DNA of 48,691 bases from positions 1-48,691 of the forward strand of contig QZKO01000078.1 in the NCBI GenBank assembly GCA_003599505.1, given 5' to 3'. This document shows positions 42,062 through 48,691 of the stretch, piece by piece. The stretch comes from Nitrospiraceae bacterium (GTDB lineage: Bacteria; Nitrospirota; Thermodesulfovibrionia; UBA6902). Position numbers and translations under genes: made by a program. Within the stretch, counting starts at the first letter, position 1. Each line of letters begins with the position of its first letter. The notes under the pieces are model-generated. The model worked only from the letters and a program-made list of their open reading frames with translations, made no database searches and was not told the origin of the DNA.

Positions 42062-43267
42062 ATGGCAACAGTATTTAAATGGACAGGCAAATCTCCACAG
42101 GGTGGGACGCTGAAAGGCGAGCTGACCGCGGGTTCAAAGGCTGAAGTCCAGACCTACCTGAGAAGACAGCGCATTGTGCCGACGAATATTTCCCCGAAGG
42201 CGCAGCCCCTTTTAGGGTCTTTCCGCGGCGGGGTCAAGCCCAAAGATATCGTTATATTTACCAGGCAGTTTGCGACAATGATAGGGGCGGGGCTGCCCCT
42301 TGTGCAGGCCCTGGAAATCCTGTCAAAACAGACTGAAAACCCGGCCTTTGCAAAGATGGTCGAGGAAATAAAGAATGATGTTGAAGGGGGCTCCACCTTT
42401 GCCGACGCCCTGAAAAAATTCCCGAGGGTCTTTTCAGACCTCTATACCAATATGGTGGCCGCGGGAGAGGCCGGAGGTATCCTCGACACCATCCTTATAC
42501 GTCTTGCCACATATATAGAAAAGGCGCAGCAGCTCATCAGGAAGGTCAAGGGAGCAATGGTATATCCTGCGGTAGTTATTGCTGTCGCGATCCTGGTCAT
42601 CGTTATTATCATGGTCTTTGTGGTGCCCACATTCTCGAAAATGTTCGCCCAGCTCGGGGGGACCCTCCCGATGCCCACGCAGATCATTATTAACCTCAGC
42701 GAATTCCTGGGCGGCGCCGGAGGGATTATAATTCTCGCCGGTGTCATCGCCTTTATTGTCTTTGTTGCGCAATTCAGACGCACGGAAACAGGGAAACTGA
42801 CTACAGACAGGATCCTGTTAAGGCTTCCTGTGGTAGGCGTGCTTTTCAGAAAGGTCGCGGTCGCGAAATTTACCCGGACCCTCGGGACCCTTGTAAGCAG
42901 CGGCGTTCCTATACTTGACGGCCTGAACATAACGGCCAAAACCGCCGGCAACAAGGTCATCGAAAGGGCCGTGATGGGAGTAAGACAGGGGGTTTCCGAA
43001 GGCAAGACCATTGCTGAACCGTTGACCCAGTCCAAAGTCTTCCCCCCGATGGTCACGCAAATGATAGCCGTCGGAGAATCTACAGGGGCGCTGGACAACA
43101 TGTTAGGGAAGATCGCCGATTTTTATGATGAAGAGGTAGACCAGGCGGTTTCCACCCTCACCTCGATGATAGAACCGATGCTGATGATCTTCCTCGGCGG
43201 CACTGTAGGCTTTATTGTCGTCGCCATGTATCTGCCGATATTCAAGCTCATTACGCTTGTAAAGTAA
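42062..43267 (+). CDS. pilC: Type IV pilus inner-membrane platform protein
   Basis: This 401-residue protein with two T2SSF domains is the inner-membrane platform for PilB and PilT. The N-terminus FKWTGKSPQGGTLKGELTA is followed by IVIFTRQFATMIGAGLPLVQALEIL, FPRVFSDLYTNMVAAGEAGGILD, TM segments around 170-225, and the second domain FTRTLGTLVSSGVPILDGL, KVFPPMVTQMIAVGESTGALD. Its start lies 3 bp after the pilT stop. It ends before a 220-bp gap with an inverted repeat. Confidence 0.95.
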   Translation: MATVFKWTGKSPQGGTLKGELTAGSKAEVQTYLRRQRIVPTNISPKAQPLLGSFRGGVKPKDIVIFTRQFATMIGAGLPLVQALEILSKQTENPAFAKMVEEIKNDVEGGSTFADALKKFPRVFSDLYTNMVAAGEAGGILDTILIRLATYIEKAQQLIRKVKGAMVYPAVVIAVAILVIVIIMVFVVPTFSKMFAQLGGTLPMPTQIIINLSEFLGGAGGIIILAGVIAFIVFVAQFRRTETGKLTTDRILLRLPVVGVLFRKVAVAKFTRTLGTLVSSGVPILDGLNITAKTAGNKVIERAVMGVRQGVSEGKTIAEPLTQSKVFPPMVTQMIAVGESTGALDNMLGKIADFYDEEVDQAVSTLTSMIEPMLMIFLGGTVGFIVVAMYLPIFKLITLVK

Positions 43268-43299
43268 GACGTTATCATCTGCCCGGCTTTTTTTAAAAC

Positions 43300-43435
43300 C
43301 CGAAGCACGAAATACGAAATTCGAAACAATATCGAATGACCGAAATTCAAATGTTCCAAACGAGCAAGGTTTTGATCATTGAGAATTCGGATTTTGAATT
43401 TGTTTCGTATTTCGATATTCGGATTTCGGATTTAT
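43300..43435. repeat. Large imperfect inverted repeat between pilC and pilS
   Basis: The left arm begins near CGAAATACGAAATTCGAAAC, and the right arm ends TTTGTTTCGTATTTCGATATT. The arms are about 45 bp, built from many short cgaaa/ttcgg words, with about 40 bp between. It could fold into a long hairpin at the end of the pilBTC transcript and partly insulate the pilSR genes. Confidence 0.7.
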
Positions 43436-43487
43436 TACTTCCCGATATGACAAAAAAAACAAATTTTCAGTTACTATGTAAGAGATT

Positions 43488-45104
43488 ATGTCCAGGGAAC
43501 TGTTCAACAGGGTAAGAGCCCTTATTTATATCAGGGTAATTATGGTTACACTCCTGTTGGGCTCGTTCTATATCTTCAGAGTCGGATATGACAGGCTGTT
43601 TTATCCGGCGGCGTTTTCCTTTCTCATTATCTCTCTCTACCTTTTGTCGATTTTTTACGCGCTCCTGCTGAGGTGGATAAAAGACCACTCCAGGTTCTTC
43701 ATTTTTGCCTATGTTCAGATTGTCGTGGATGTAGTCGCTGAGGTTTTTCTTATTTACATAACCGGCGGCATAGGGAGCATGTTCTCGTTCCTGTTCCCCC
43801 TGAGCATCCTTTCAGCAGGCATCGTGTTAAACCGGAGGGACTGTTATATTATCGCCACGCTGAGCAGTATCCTTTACGGGCTTCTGTTAGACCTTCAGTA
43901 TTACAGAATAATAATTTCAACAGTCAGCTTCTATTCGGAGAAGGATTTTTTCTACAGCATCTTTGCCCATTTTACCGCCTTCTACCTTGTCGCCTTTCTC
44001 AGCGGATATCTTTCCGATAAGCTTCATAAAGCGACGCAGAGCCTGAAGGAGAGAGATACGGTCTTGAGCGATTTAAAGGCCTTCAGCAAATACATCATAG
44101 AAAGCATGCCGAGCGGCGTATTTACGACCGATTTAAACCGCAGGATCATCACGTTCAACAGCTCCGCGCAGGAAATAACACAGCTTTCCCTTGAACAGGT
44201 TGCCGGAAAATTTCCCGAAGAAATATTCCTTTTCCTCAGAAATTCCGGAGAACCGGCGGACCGGATAGAAGGGGAGATGCAGCGGAACGGAGAACTGTTC
44301 CCTGTGGGCATGAGGATCTCGGCGCTGAAAGACGGCGCGGGGAGACCCATAGGCATAATCGGCGTTTTCCAGGACCTGACGGAATTAAAGGCCATGGAGG
44401 CCGAAGTGAAGAGAAAGGAAAAATGGGCCTTTATCGGAGAGCTTTCCGCCTCTATTGCTCATGAGCTCAGAAACCCCCTTGCTTCACTGAAGGCTTCGGT
44501 CGAGATGCTAAGCGAGAAAAAGGTCTCGGTGGAATATGCCGACCGTCTCATGAAAATCGCGCTCTCGGAAATGGACCGGCTGAACGGCATTATTACGGAC
44601 TTCCTGCTTTACGCGCGGCCCCAGAAACCCGACAGGGAGCCGTTTGACCTCCATCAGTCTCTCCGCGATGTGGTCATGCTCCTGCAAGGTTCTGAATCAG
44701 GAAAGGAAAATGTTACAATAACCGCGAAATCAGAGGGAAGGCTTATGATTACAGGAGACGCGAAACAGATGCAGCAGGTTTTCTGGAACCTTGGGATAAA
44801 CGCGGTCGACGCTGTTTCAGAAGGGGGGCGCGTCGATATATACACAGCCAGGAAAGGCAATAAAGTCGAGATAGTTTTCAGGGACACGGGGACGGGAATA
44901 AATATGTCCGACATGGATAAAATTTTTTACCCCTTTTTCACCACAAAGGAAAAAGGGACGGGACTGGGGCTTTCCATCGCCCGGAAAATCATCGAAGAGC
45001 ACGGCGGGAAAATCATGGTCGAATCCGGAGGCCCCGGAAACGGGACGACCTTCAGGGTGATATTGCCGTTCAATAATGAGCAACGAACAATTAACAATGA
45101 GTAA
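43488..45104 (+). CDS. pilS: Sensor histidine kinase, PilS-like (six TM plus PAS)
   Basis: In this 538-residue membrane kinase about six TM segments (residues 15-185) precede a coiled linker and a PAS domain (MPSGVFTTDLNRRIITFNSSAQEITQLS). HisKA (ELSASIAHELRNPLASLKASVEML) and HATPase_c follow, with the N box NLGINAVDAV, G1 DTGTGI and G2 GTGLGLSIARKI. The layout matches PilS, which controls pilin transcription in pseudomonads. It is 3 bp upstream of the response regulator. The last ten residues (NNEQRTINNE) come from the taatgag repeat. Confidence 0.85.
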   Translation: MSRELFNRVRALIYIRVIMVTLLLGSFYIFRVGYDRLFYPAAFSFLIISLYLLSIFYALLLRWIKDHSRFFIFAYVQIVVDVVAEVFLIYITGGIGSMFSFLFPLSILSAGIVLNRRDCYIIATLSSILYGLLLDLQYYRIIISTVSFYSEKDFFYSIFAHFTAFYLVAFLSGYLSDKLHKATQSLKERDTVLSDLKAFSKYIIESMPSGVFTTDLNRRIITFNSSAQEITQLSLEQVAGKFPEEIFLFLRNSGEPADRIEGEMQRNGELFPVGMRISALKDGAGRPIGIIGVFQDLTELKAMEAEVKRKEKWAFIGELSASIAHELRNPLASLKASVEMLSEKKVSVEYADRLMKIALSEMDRLNGIITDFLLYARPQKPDREPFDLHQSLRDVVMLLQGSESGKENVTITAKSEGRLMITGDAKQMQQVFWNLGINAVDAVSEGGRVDIYTARKGNKVEIVFRDTGTGINMSDMDKIFYPFFTTKEKGTGLGLSIARKIIEEHGGKIMVESGGPGNGTTFRVILPFNNEQRTINNE

Positions 45105-45110
45105 TTAATG
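45071..45110. repeat. taatgag-family repeat spanning the pilS stop and pilR start
   Basis: CAATAATGAGCAACGAACAA is followed by TTAACAATGAGTAATTAATG. It encodes the last PilS residues, the TAA stop and the ATG of the regulator. It matches the repeat upstream of nrdJ. Confidence 0.6.
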
Positions 45111-46484
45111 AAAAAAATAAAAGGCAAGATATTAGTTGTCGACGATGAAAAGAGCATGAGGGAGATACTGGATATCTTTCTCAGGAGCGAAGGATACAGC
45201 GTGACCGCCGCCGACAACGGGAAATCGGCGCTGGAGGTCATGAAGGACGATTTTTTTGACCTCATACTCACGGACATGAAAATGCCCAAAGTCAGCGGAC
45301 TTGAACTGCTGAAAAATGTAAGGGAAATTTCCCCCGACACCGTGGTTGTAATAATTACAGCCTTCGGCACGACCGAATCAGCCGTTGAGGCAATGAAGCT
45401 GGGGGCGTTTGACTATATTACAAAGCCGTTCCAGATGGACGACATCCGGCTCGTGGTAAAAAACGCCTTTGAGAAGAAGGACCTGCTGAAGGACGTCTCT
45501 ATCCTGAAGGAGCAGTTGAGGACGCCCTCTCTCGAAAACATAATCGGGCAGAGTCCTGCCATGAAGGAATTGTTCTCTCTGATAGCAAAAACCGCTGAAA
45601 GCAACGCCAATGCGCTGATCACCGGCGAGAGCGGGACAGGGAAGGAACTCGTGGCAAAAGCCGTCCACAGTCTGAGCCCGAGAAAAGACCGCCACTTTGT
45701 GGCCATCAACTGCGCCGCGATCCCGGAGGGGCTTCTCGAGAGCGAACTTTTCGGATACATGAAAGGCGCCTTTACCGGAGCGGCAGCCAACAAACAGGGA
45801 CTGTTTGAACTCGCTAACGAGGGGACCCTCTTTCTTGACGAGATAGGGGAAATGCCCTTGCCCCTGCAGGCAAAGCTGCTGCGGGTCATTGAAGGCGGGA
45901 CCTTCAGGCGCCTTGGGGGCATATCGGACATTAAGGTTGACGTAAGGGTCATCTCCGCCACGAATAAAAACATCAAGGACCTCATAGAGAAGGGCCAATT
46001 CAGGGAAGACCTGTATTTCAGGCTTAATGTGCTGTCGGTCCAAATCCCGCCTCTCAGGGAACGCAGGGATGATATCCCTCTTCTGGTCGGGCATTTTCTG
46101 GAAAAATTTGCAGGCGGCAGGAAAAAATTCTCTTCCGAAGCGATCGGGCTGCTCATAAATTACCAATGGAAGGGAAACGTCAGGGAGCTTGAAAATATCA
46201 TTGAAAGAGTGGTCCTGCTGTGCGACAGTGAAATAATCGGCGTGGAGCACCTCCCTGAAGAAATCAGGTCATCCGCTCCCCGCGTCAAGGGTGTTACCGT
46301 GCCGCAGGGAGGGATGAATATTGAGCGGCTCATGGAAGACATGGAAAAGGCCTACCTTCTGAAGGCTCTTGAACAGACAAACGGCGTAAAGACGGAGGCC
46401 GCGAAGCTCCTCAATCTCACCTTCAGGTCGTTCAGGCACAAACTGAAAAAATACGGGATAGAGAAGAAGATAATTACGGATTAA
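45108..46484 (+). CDS. pilR: Sigma-54-dependent response regulator, PilR/NtrC family
   Basis: In this 458-residue activator the receiver domain carries phosphoacceptor D56 (ILTDMKMP) with VVDDE and FDYITKPF. The AAA+ domain has Walker A GESGTGKELVAKAVH, the sigma-54 contact loop ELFGYMKGAFTGA, Walker B GTLFLDEIGEMP, and RVISATNKNI. A Fis-type HTH closes it (KTEAAKLLNLTFRSFRHKLKKYGI). It is paired with the PilS-like kinase and adjacent to pilBTC, so control of pilus genes is likely. The sigma-54 promoter candidate before pilT is a plausible target. No pilin gene is in the window. Confidence 0.9.
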   Translation: MKKIKGKILVVDDEKSMREILDIFLRSEGYSVTAADNGKSALEVMKDDFFDLILTDMKMPKVSGLELLKNVREISPDTVVVIITAFGTTESAVEAMKLGAFDYITKPFQMDDIRLVVKNAFEKKDLLKDVSILKEQLRTPSLENIIGQSPAMKELFSLIAKTAESNANALITGESGTGKELVAKAVHSLSPRKDRHFVAINCAAIPEGLLESELFGYMKGAFTGAAANKQGLFELANEGTLFLDEIGEMPLPLQAKLLRVIEGGTFRRLGGISDIKVDVRVISATNKNIKDLIEKGQFREDLYFRLNVLSVQIPPLRERRDDIPLLVGHFLEKFAGGRKKFSSEAIGLLINYQWKGNVRELENIIERVVLLCDSEIIGVEHLPEEIRSSAPRVKGVTVPQGGMNIERLMEDMEKAYLLKALEQTNGVKTEAAKLLNLTFRSFRHKLKKYGIEKKIITD

Positions 46485-46531
46485 TCAAACATGGCGTCGC
46501 TTTCCGGGATAAGGGGCCGGACCCTATCGCT

Positions 46532-47176
46532 TCACGACTTTATTGCTGAATCCGGCCCGGTTTCAGCGGTTTCTTTTTCGCGGGGCTTATCAACAGGTTT
46601 TGCTTCCTGTTGTGACTGGCTTACCTGCACATTAACTTTGGCCCCTCTGGCTATGGAAATAAACTCCCTGTAACGCAGCTCTCCCTTTCCGGAGGCGCGT
46701 GATCCTATCTCGATTTCACCGGCTTCAAGTTTGCCGCTGAACTCTCCGTCTATATAGATTTTATTTTTCGCCTTTATCTCTCCGCCATTGAATTTCCCCG
46801 TAATCCTTACTTCCTTGCCGGCAATAATATTGCCGCCTTCCAGAGAGCCTTCAATGGTTACGCTGCCGTCTTTTGTTTCGATATTGCCTTTGCAATTACC
46901 CTTCAGGACTATATTCGAATCCTGAAAGGACCTTATATTGCCGTCGACGTCTCCGCTCAGTTCAAGGTCGCTCGTTATATTGATGTCTCCTGTCAGTTTG
47001 CTTCCCTTCAGGATCATGTTCGTTCTTTTCGGAGTGGCTGCCGGCCTGATATCAGACGCTTTATTTTCAGACCCTTCCGCGGTTCCGGCTGCGGCGGCAT
47101 TATTACTTTTAACCGTTTTATCTCCGTTGCCGTTTACGACAGCGCTCCCTGAATCCGAATTCCACATTTTAAACAT
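46532..47176 (-). CDS. Bactofilin
   Basis: This 214-residue cytoskeletal protein has a disordered Ser/Ala/Gly-rich N-terminus (residues 1-50). It is followed by a right-handed beta-helix of regular strands: ILKGSKLTGDINITSDLELSG, GNIRSFQDSNIVLKGNCKGNI, GSVTIEGSLEGGNIIAG, RITGKFNGGEIKAKNKIYIDG. This is the DUF583/bactofilin pattern. An acidic tail (ETAETGPDSAIKS) follows. Bactofilins form filaments guiding cell shape or polar placement, including of pili in Myxococcus. AGAGGAGG precedes the ATG. It is convergent with pilR. Confidence 0.93.
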   Translation of the reverse strand: MFKMWNSDSGSAVVNGNGDKTVKSNNAAAAGTAEGSENKASDIRPAATPKRTNMILKGSKLTGDINITSDLELSGDVDGNIRSFQDSNIVLKGNCKGNIETKDGSVTIEGSLEGGNIIAGKEVRITGKFNGGEIKAKNKIYIDGEFSGKLEAGEIEIGSRASGKGELRYREFISIARGAKVNVQVSQSQQEAKPVDKPREKETAETGPDSAIKS

Positions 47177-47199
47177 TGGTTACCTCCTCTGATTATTGT

Positions 47200-47249
47200 T
47201 GTCCGGAAAGGCCGATGACGCAAAGCCTTTTTTTATATTTTCCCGGACA
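47200..47249 (-). promoter_or_regulatory. Nested inverted repeats in the bactofilin leader
   Basis: TGTCCGG (47200-47206) pairs with CCGGACA (47243-47249), and inside them AAAGGC pairs with GCCTTT. The structure would sit about 24-73 nt upstream of the bactofilin ATG. A GACGCAAAGCC word on the plus strand recalls part of a GEMM riboswitch, but the rest of that motif is absent. Confidence 0.4.
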
Positions 47250-47554
47250 GGCAAGATTATTTCTGTGATAATCCGCACAAAAAAATTTGCATATCAAATA
47301 AAAAGCAAATTCAATGCCCGACCGCAAGTTGTGGTTTTTAAGGAATTAACAAGTTACGGCCAGACCGGAAGCGCAGACTTTTTGACAGAAAGGTTGTTGT
47401 ACAGGGAGGCGCGACCCTTTTTCTCTCACTTTTCTCTCATGATGACTGACGAGAGGCACTGAATGATAAATAAGGGCAATAAGACGATTCGCAGACATAA
47501 TGCTCATGCTACCTTAAAAAGCGTCCTGTGGCACTCGTTCATCTGCAACGTCTG
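47250..47554. other. Intergenic region between bactofilin and the PIN gene
   Basis: About 300 bp hold no convincing gene. A plus-strand frame (47196-47462, 88 codons) lacks a start with RBS and recognisable domains. The bactofilin promoter is presumably here, but no clear -35/-10 pair was found. Confidence 0.5.
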
Positions 47555-47965
47555 TTAGCTTTTTCTTATATGCGTATCTATGAATGCCCGTGGTTTTAAA
47601 ACCGCAACCCCTCTAAATCCAGATACATCCAAGAGATGCTTATCTCCGCTTACAATCAATTTTGTTCTGCTCGCCAAGGCGCAAGAGATAAACTTATCAT
47701 CATCTGAATCAGTTGAAACGCTAAATGGGATTTGTGGTGCATATACCCAAATAGCGTTCACTGCCAATAAATCAAGAAATGTTGAAATATCTACTTCTTT
47801 AAACTGCCTTGATAATTCTGTCGCAATGCGTTGATACTCATCAAATATTTCTTCTGATAAGACAATATCAAATTTTCCTTGCCGCCATGCGTCAAGAATC
47901 TGATATGGCGGACCACCAAAGAAGACCCCAGATATAAATACGTTAGTATCAAGTACGATTTTCAC
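47555..47965 (-). CDS. PIN domain toxin (putative RNase)
   Basis: This 136-residue PIN nuclease of the COG1569-type toxin family begins VLDTNVFISGVFFGGPPYQIL. Acidic metal-binding residues are D6 (LDTN), E in LSEEIFDEY, and the TDSDDDKFISCALAS cluster, with SGDKHLL near the end. Such toxins cleave RNA. It starts at GTG 47965, which overlaps the antitoxin stop as GTGA. Its genomic partner is the AbrB/MazE-like antitoxin upstream. The GC content is lower than that of its neighbours, consistent with acquired DNA. Confidence 0.9.
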   Translation of the reverse strand: MKIVLDTNVFISGVFFGGPPYQILDAWRQGKFDIVLSEEIFDEYQRIATELSRQFKEVDISTFLDLLAVNAIWVYAPQIPFSVSTDSDDDKFISCALASRTKLIVSGDKHLLDVSGFRGVAVLKPRAFIDTHIRKS

Positions 47966-48225
47966 TTTTGTTTTCGTACTCTTTGAATTGCTGACGTAAT
48001 ATCTGATTTCTTCATGCCAACTTTTCTGGCTTGTTTGCGGGCATCAGAAATTAACTGATCAAATTCAGTCATGGAGGGTTGAGCAATCGACTTTAAGATG
48101 ACCACATCATTTTTGCCAACTACAATAAACTGCGCCCCGGTTTTCAATCCAAGTCGTCTTCTTATGTCCTCCGGTATAACAATTTGTCCTTTGGAAGACA
48201 TTTTTGTTGTCGCTAATGGTGCCAT
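47962..48225 (-). CDS. AbrB/MazE-type antitoxin
   Basis: This 87-residue protein has an N-terminal SpoVT-AbrB swapped-hairpin domain (SSKGQIVIPEDIRRRLGLKTGAQFIVVGKNDVVILK). Its helical C-terminus (SMTEFDQLISDARKQARKVGMKKSDITSAIQRVRKQK) should bind the toxin. It is translationally coupled to the PIN gene by a 4-bp overlap. A 20-bp inverted repeat overlapping a TATAAT box lies 20 bp upstream of the start and fits autoregulation. The PIN/AbrB pairing is known as a type II toxin-antitoxin layout. Confidence 0.92.
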   Translation of the reverse strand: MAPLATTKMSSKGQIVIPEDIRRRLGLKTGAQFIVVGKNDVVILKSIAQPSMTEFDQLISDARKQARKVGMKKSDITSAIQRVRKQK

Positions 48226-48245
48226 TTCATACTCCTATCATAAAT

Positions 48246-48267
48246 TAATCTTACAGGTAAGATTATA
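48246..48267 (-). promoter_or_regulatory. Operator/promoter of the toxin-antitoxin operon
   Basis: TAATCTTAC-AG-GTAAGATTA has perfect 9-bp arms (48246-48265). On the minus strand a TATAAT -10 box (48262-48267) overlaps its edge. It lies 20 bp before the antitoxin ATG, the expected place for antitoxin binding. Confidence 0.65.
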
Positions 48268-48571
48268 GCACATAGAAGCTACTTACGAACGACTATCTGT
48301 TAAAAGCTAACAGATATCCGACTGCAACAGTCAATCTCTGATATTTACACTCCTGTATAGCGCAATAATCGCTGCTGCAATATAGTTTTTATAATGATTC
48401 TGAATTGCGATTGATGCCGATGCTTCCACGTGAGGTTATTCCTCTTATGTTCTCTATTAAAAATCTTTAAAAAGAAAGGAATACAGAGGGAATACAGGGG
48501 AATACAGGGGGAATACAGAGGGGTCAGGGCTTGAAAGGGGGAATACAGAGGGGTCAGGGAATACAGAGGGG
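48268..48571. repeat. Gap with 'gaatacagaggggtcagg' repeats
   Basis: No gene is seen in 48268-48571. Bases 48480-48575 contain five variants of GGAATACAG(A/G)GGG, three with GGTCAGGG and two with GGGCTTGAAAG. The GGCTTGAAAG word also forms the end of the adjacent transposase gene, so parts of the gene end are duplicated. Confidence 0.75.
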
Positions 48572-48691
48572 TCAGGGCTTGAAAGTGTCCAGATTCTTCT
48601 CGATATGATGAACTATCCCCCGGAGTTTCCTGTCCTCTCTTATTTCCTCCGTCACTTTTCGGTATATCTTAGCAACAGCAGAACAACTAAG
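48572..48691 (-). CDS. 3' end of a probable REP-associated (Y1-type) transposase, partial
   Basis: The last 39 codons of a minus-strand gene run off the window edge. They read LSCSAVAKIYRKVTEEIRED, then a RKLRGIVHHIEKNL and a DTFKP tail before TGA. Alternating basic/acidic helices of this type (..RK..E.I..DRKL...V..IE..L) resemble the C-terminal DnaA-like helix-turn-helix found in REP-associated tyrosine transposases. The catalytic HUH/Tyr part is outside the window. The repeat block just after its stop fits a mobile repeat unit. The call rests on a short segment. Confidence 0.45.
   Translation of the reverse strand, partial: LSCSAVAKIYRKVTEEIREDRKLRGIVHHIEKNLDTFKP

Noticed and set aside
47200-47249. 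Possible c-di-GMP (GEMM) riboswitch because of GACGCAAAGCC
   Set aside because: Only one short word matches; the GGGCAAACC part and the second receptor stem are missing, and the orientation is opposite to the bactofilin gene.
47196-47462. 88-codon plus-strand frame upstream of the PIN gene
   Set aside because: No RBS, no recognisable domain and atypical composition; it overlaps the bactofilin leader structure.
48480-48580. CRISPR array
   Set aside because: Units are directly adjacent, irregular in length and have no unique spacers; no cas genes are present.

Overview
The window is a gene-dense bacterial chromosome segment with about 47 genes on both strands. Short intergenic gaps, many ATGA or GTGA stop/start overlaps, and strong AGGAGG-type ribosome binding sites are typical. 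The gene content is mostly housekeeping: class II B12-dependent ribonucleotide reductase, a heme/cytochrome c maturation block, GlnE/PII nitrogen control, type IV pilus ATPases with a PilS/PilR-like pair, a DsrC-like protein, rubredoxin, superoxide dismutase and FeoB. With the many short 'phrase-like' repeats, this fits a Gram-negative anaerobe or microaerophile, most likely a Nitrospirota (Thermodesulfovibrionia-like) or deltaproteobacterial-type lineage. That placement is inference from gene content only.

Layout. 0.2-5.1 kb (minus): dcd-pyrF-trpE/pabB-DUF2156-DUF362, apparently one operon. 5.2-9.5 kb: an HTH/zinc-ribbon regulator, a small exported protein, a nitroreductase remnant, prfB with its +1 programmed frameshift, smpB, a membrane metallophosphoesterase and a DUF5658 protein. 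9.6-12.3 kb: a cupredoxin and a polar amino-acid ABC transporter whose binding protein is fused to the permease. 12.3-16.1 kb: hemC-hemA-ccsB plus a MobB-like P-loop gene, all overlapping. 16.2-21.2 kb (plus): comEC, feoB, vanZ-like. 21.2-22.7 kb: two periplasmic folding genes (a SurA_N-only protein and a parvulin lipoprotein). 22.9-24.4 kb: dsrC-like, sodB, a 59-aa gene and rubredoxin. 24.4-29.8 kb: a WbaP-type sugar transferase, a class IV aminotransferase, and a HEAT-repeat/HD-GYP pair. 30-33.3 kb: divergent glnE/glnB. 33.4-37.7 kb: RlpA, an orphan DNA methyltransferase and nrdJ. 38.1-46.5 kb (plus): a DUF4380-like protein, pilB, pilT, pilC, and a PilS/PilR-type pair. 46.5-48.7 kb: bactofilin, an AbrB/PIN toxin-antitoxin pair, and the 3' end of a probable REP-associated (Y1) transposase.

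The most unusual signal is not one gene. Several unrelated families of short palindromes and tandem repeats occur both between genes and in frame inside essential genes (trpE, hemC, comEC, nrdJ), where they are translated as low-complexity insertions. The same phrases (CCTGACCCC, cacagag/ctctgt, taatgag) recur next to the transposase remnant at the right edge. Other points of interest are a DsrC homologue lacking both redox cysteines, a near-leaderless wbaP promoter, a sigma-54 promoter candidate in front of pilT, and a FeoB gene preceded by an AT-rich inverted repeat.
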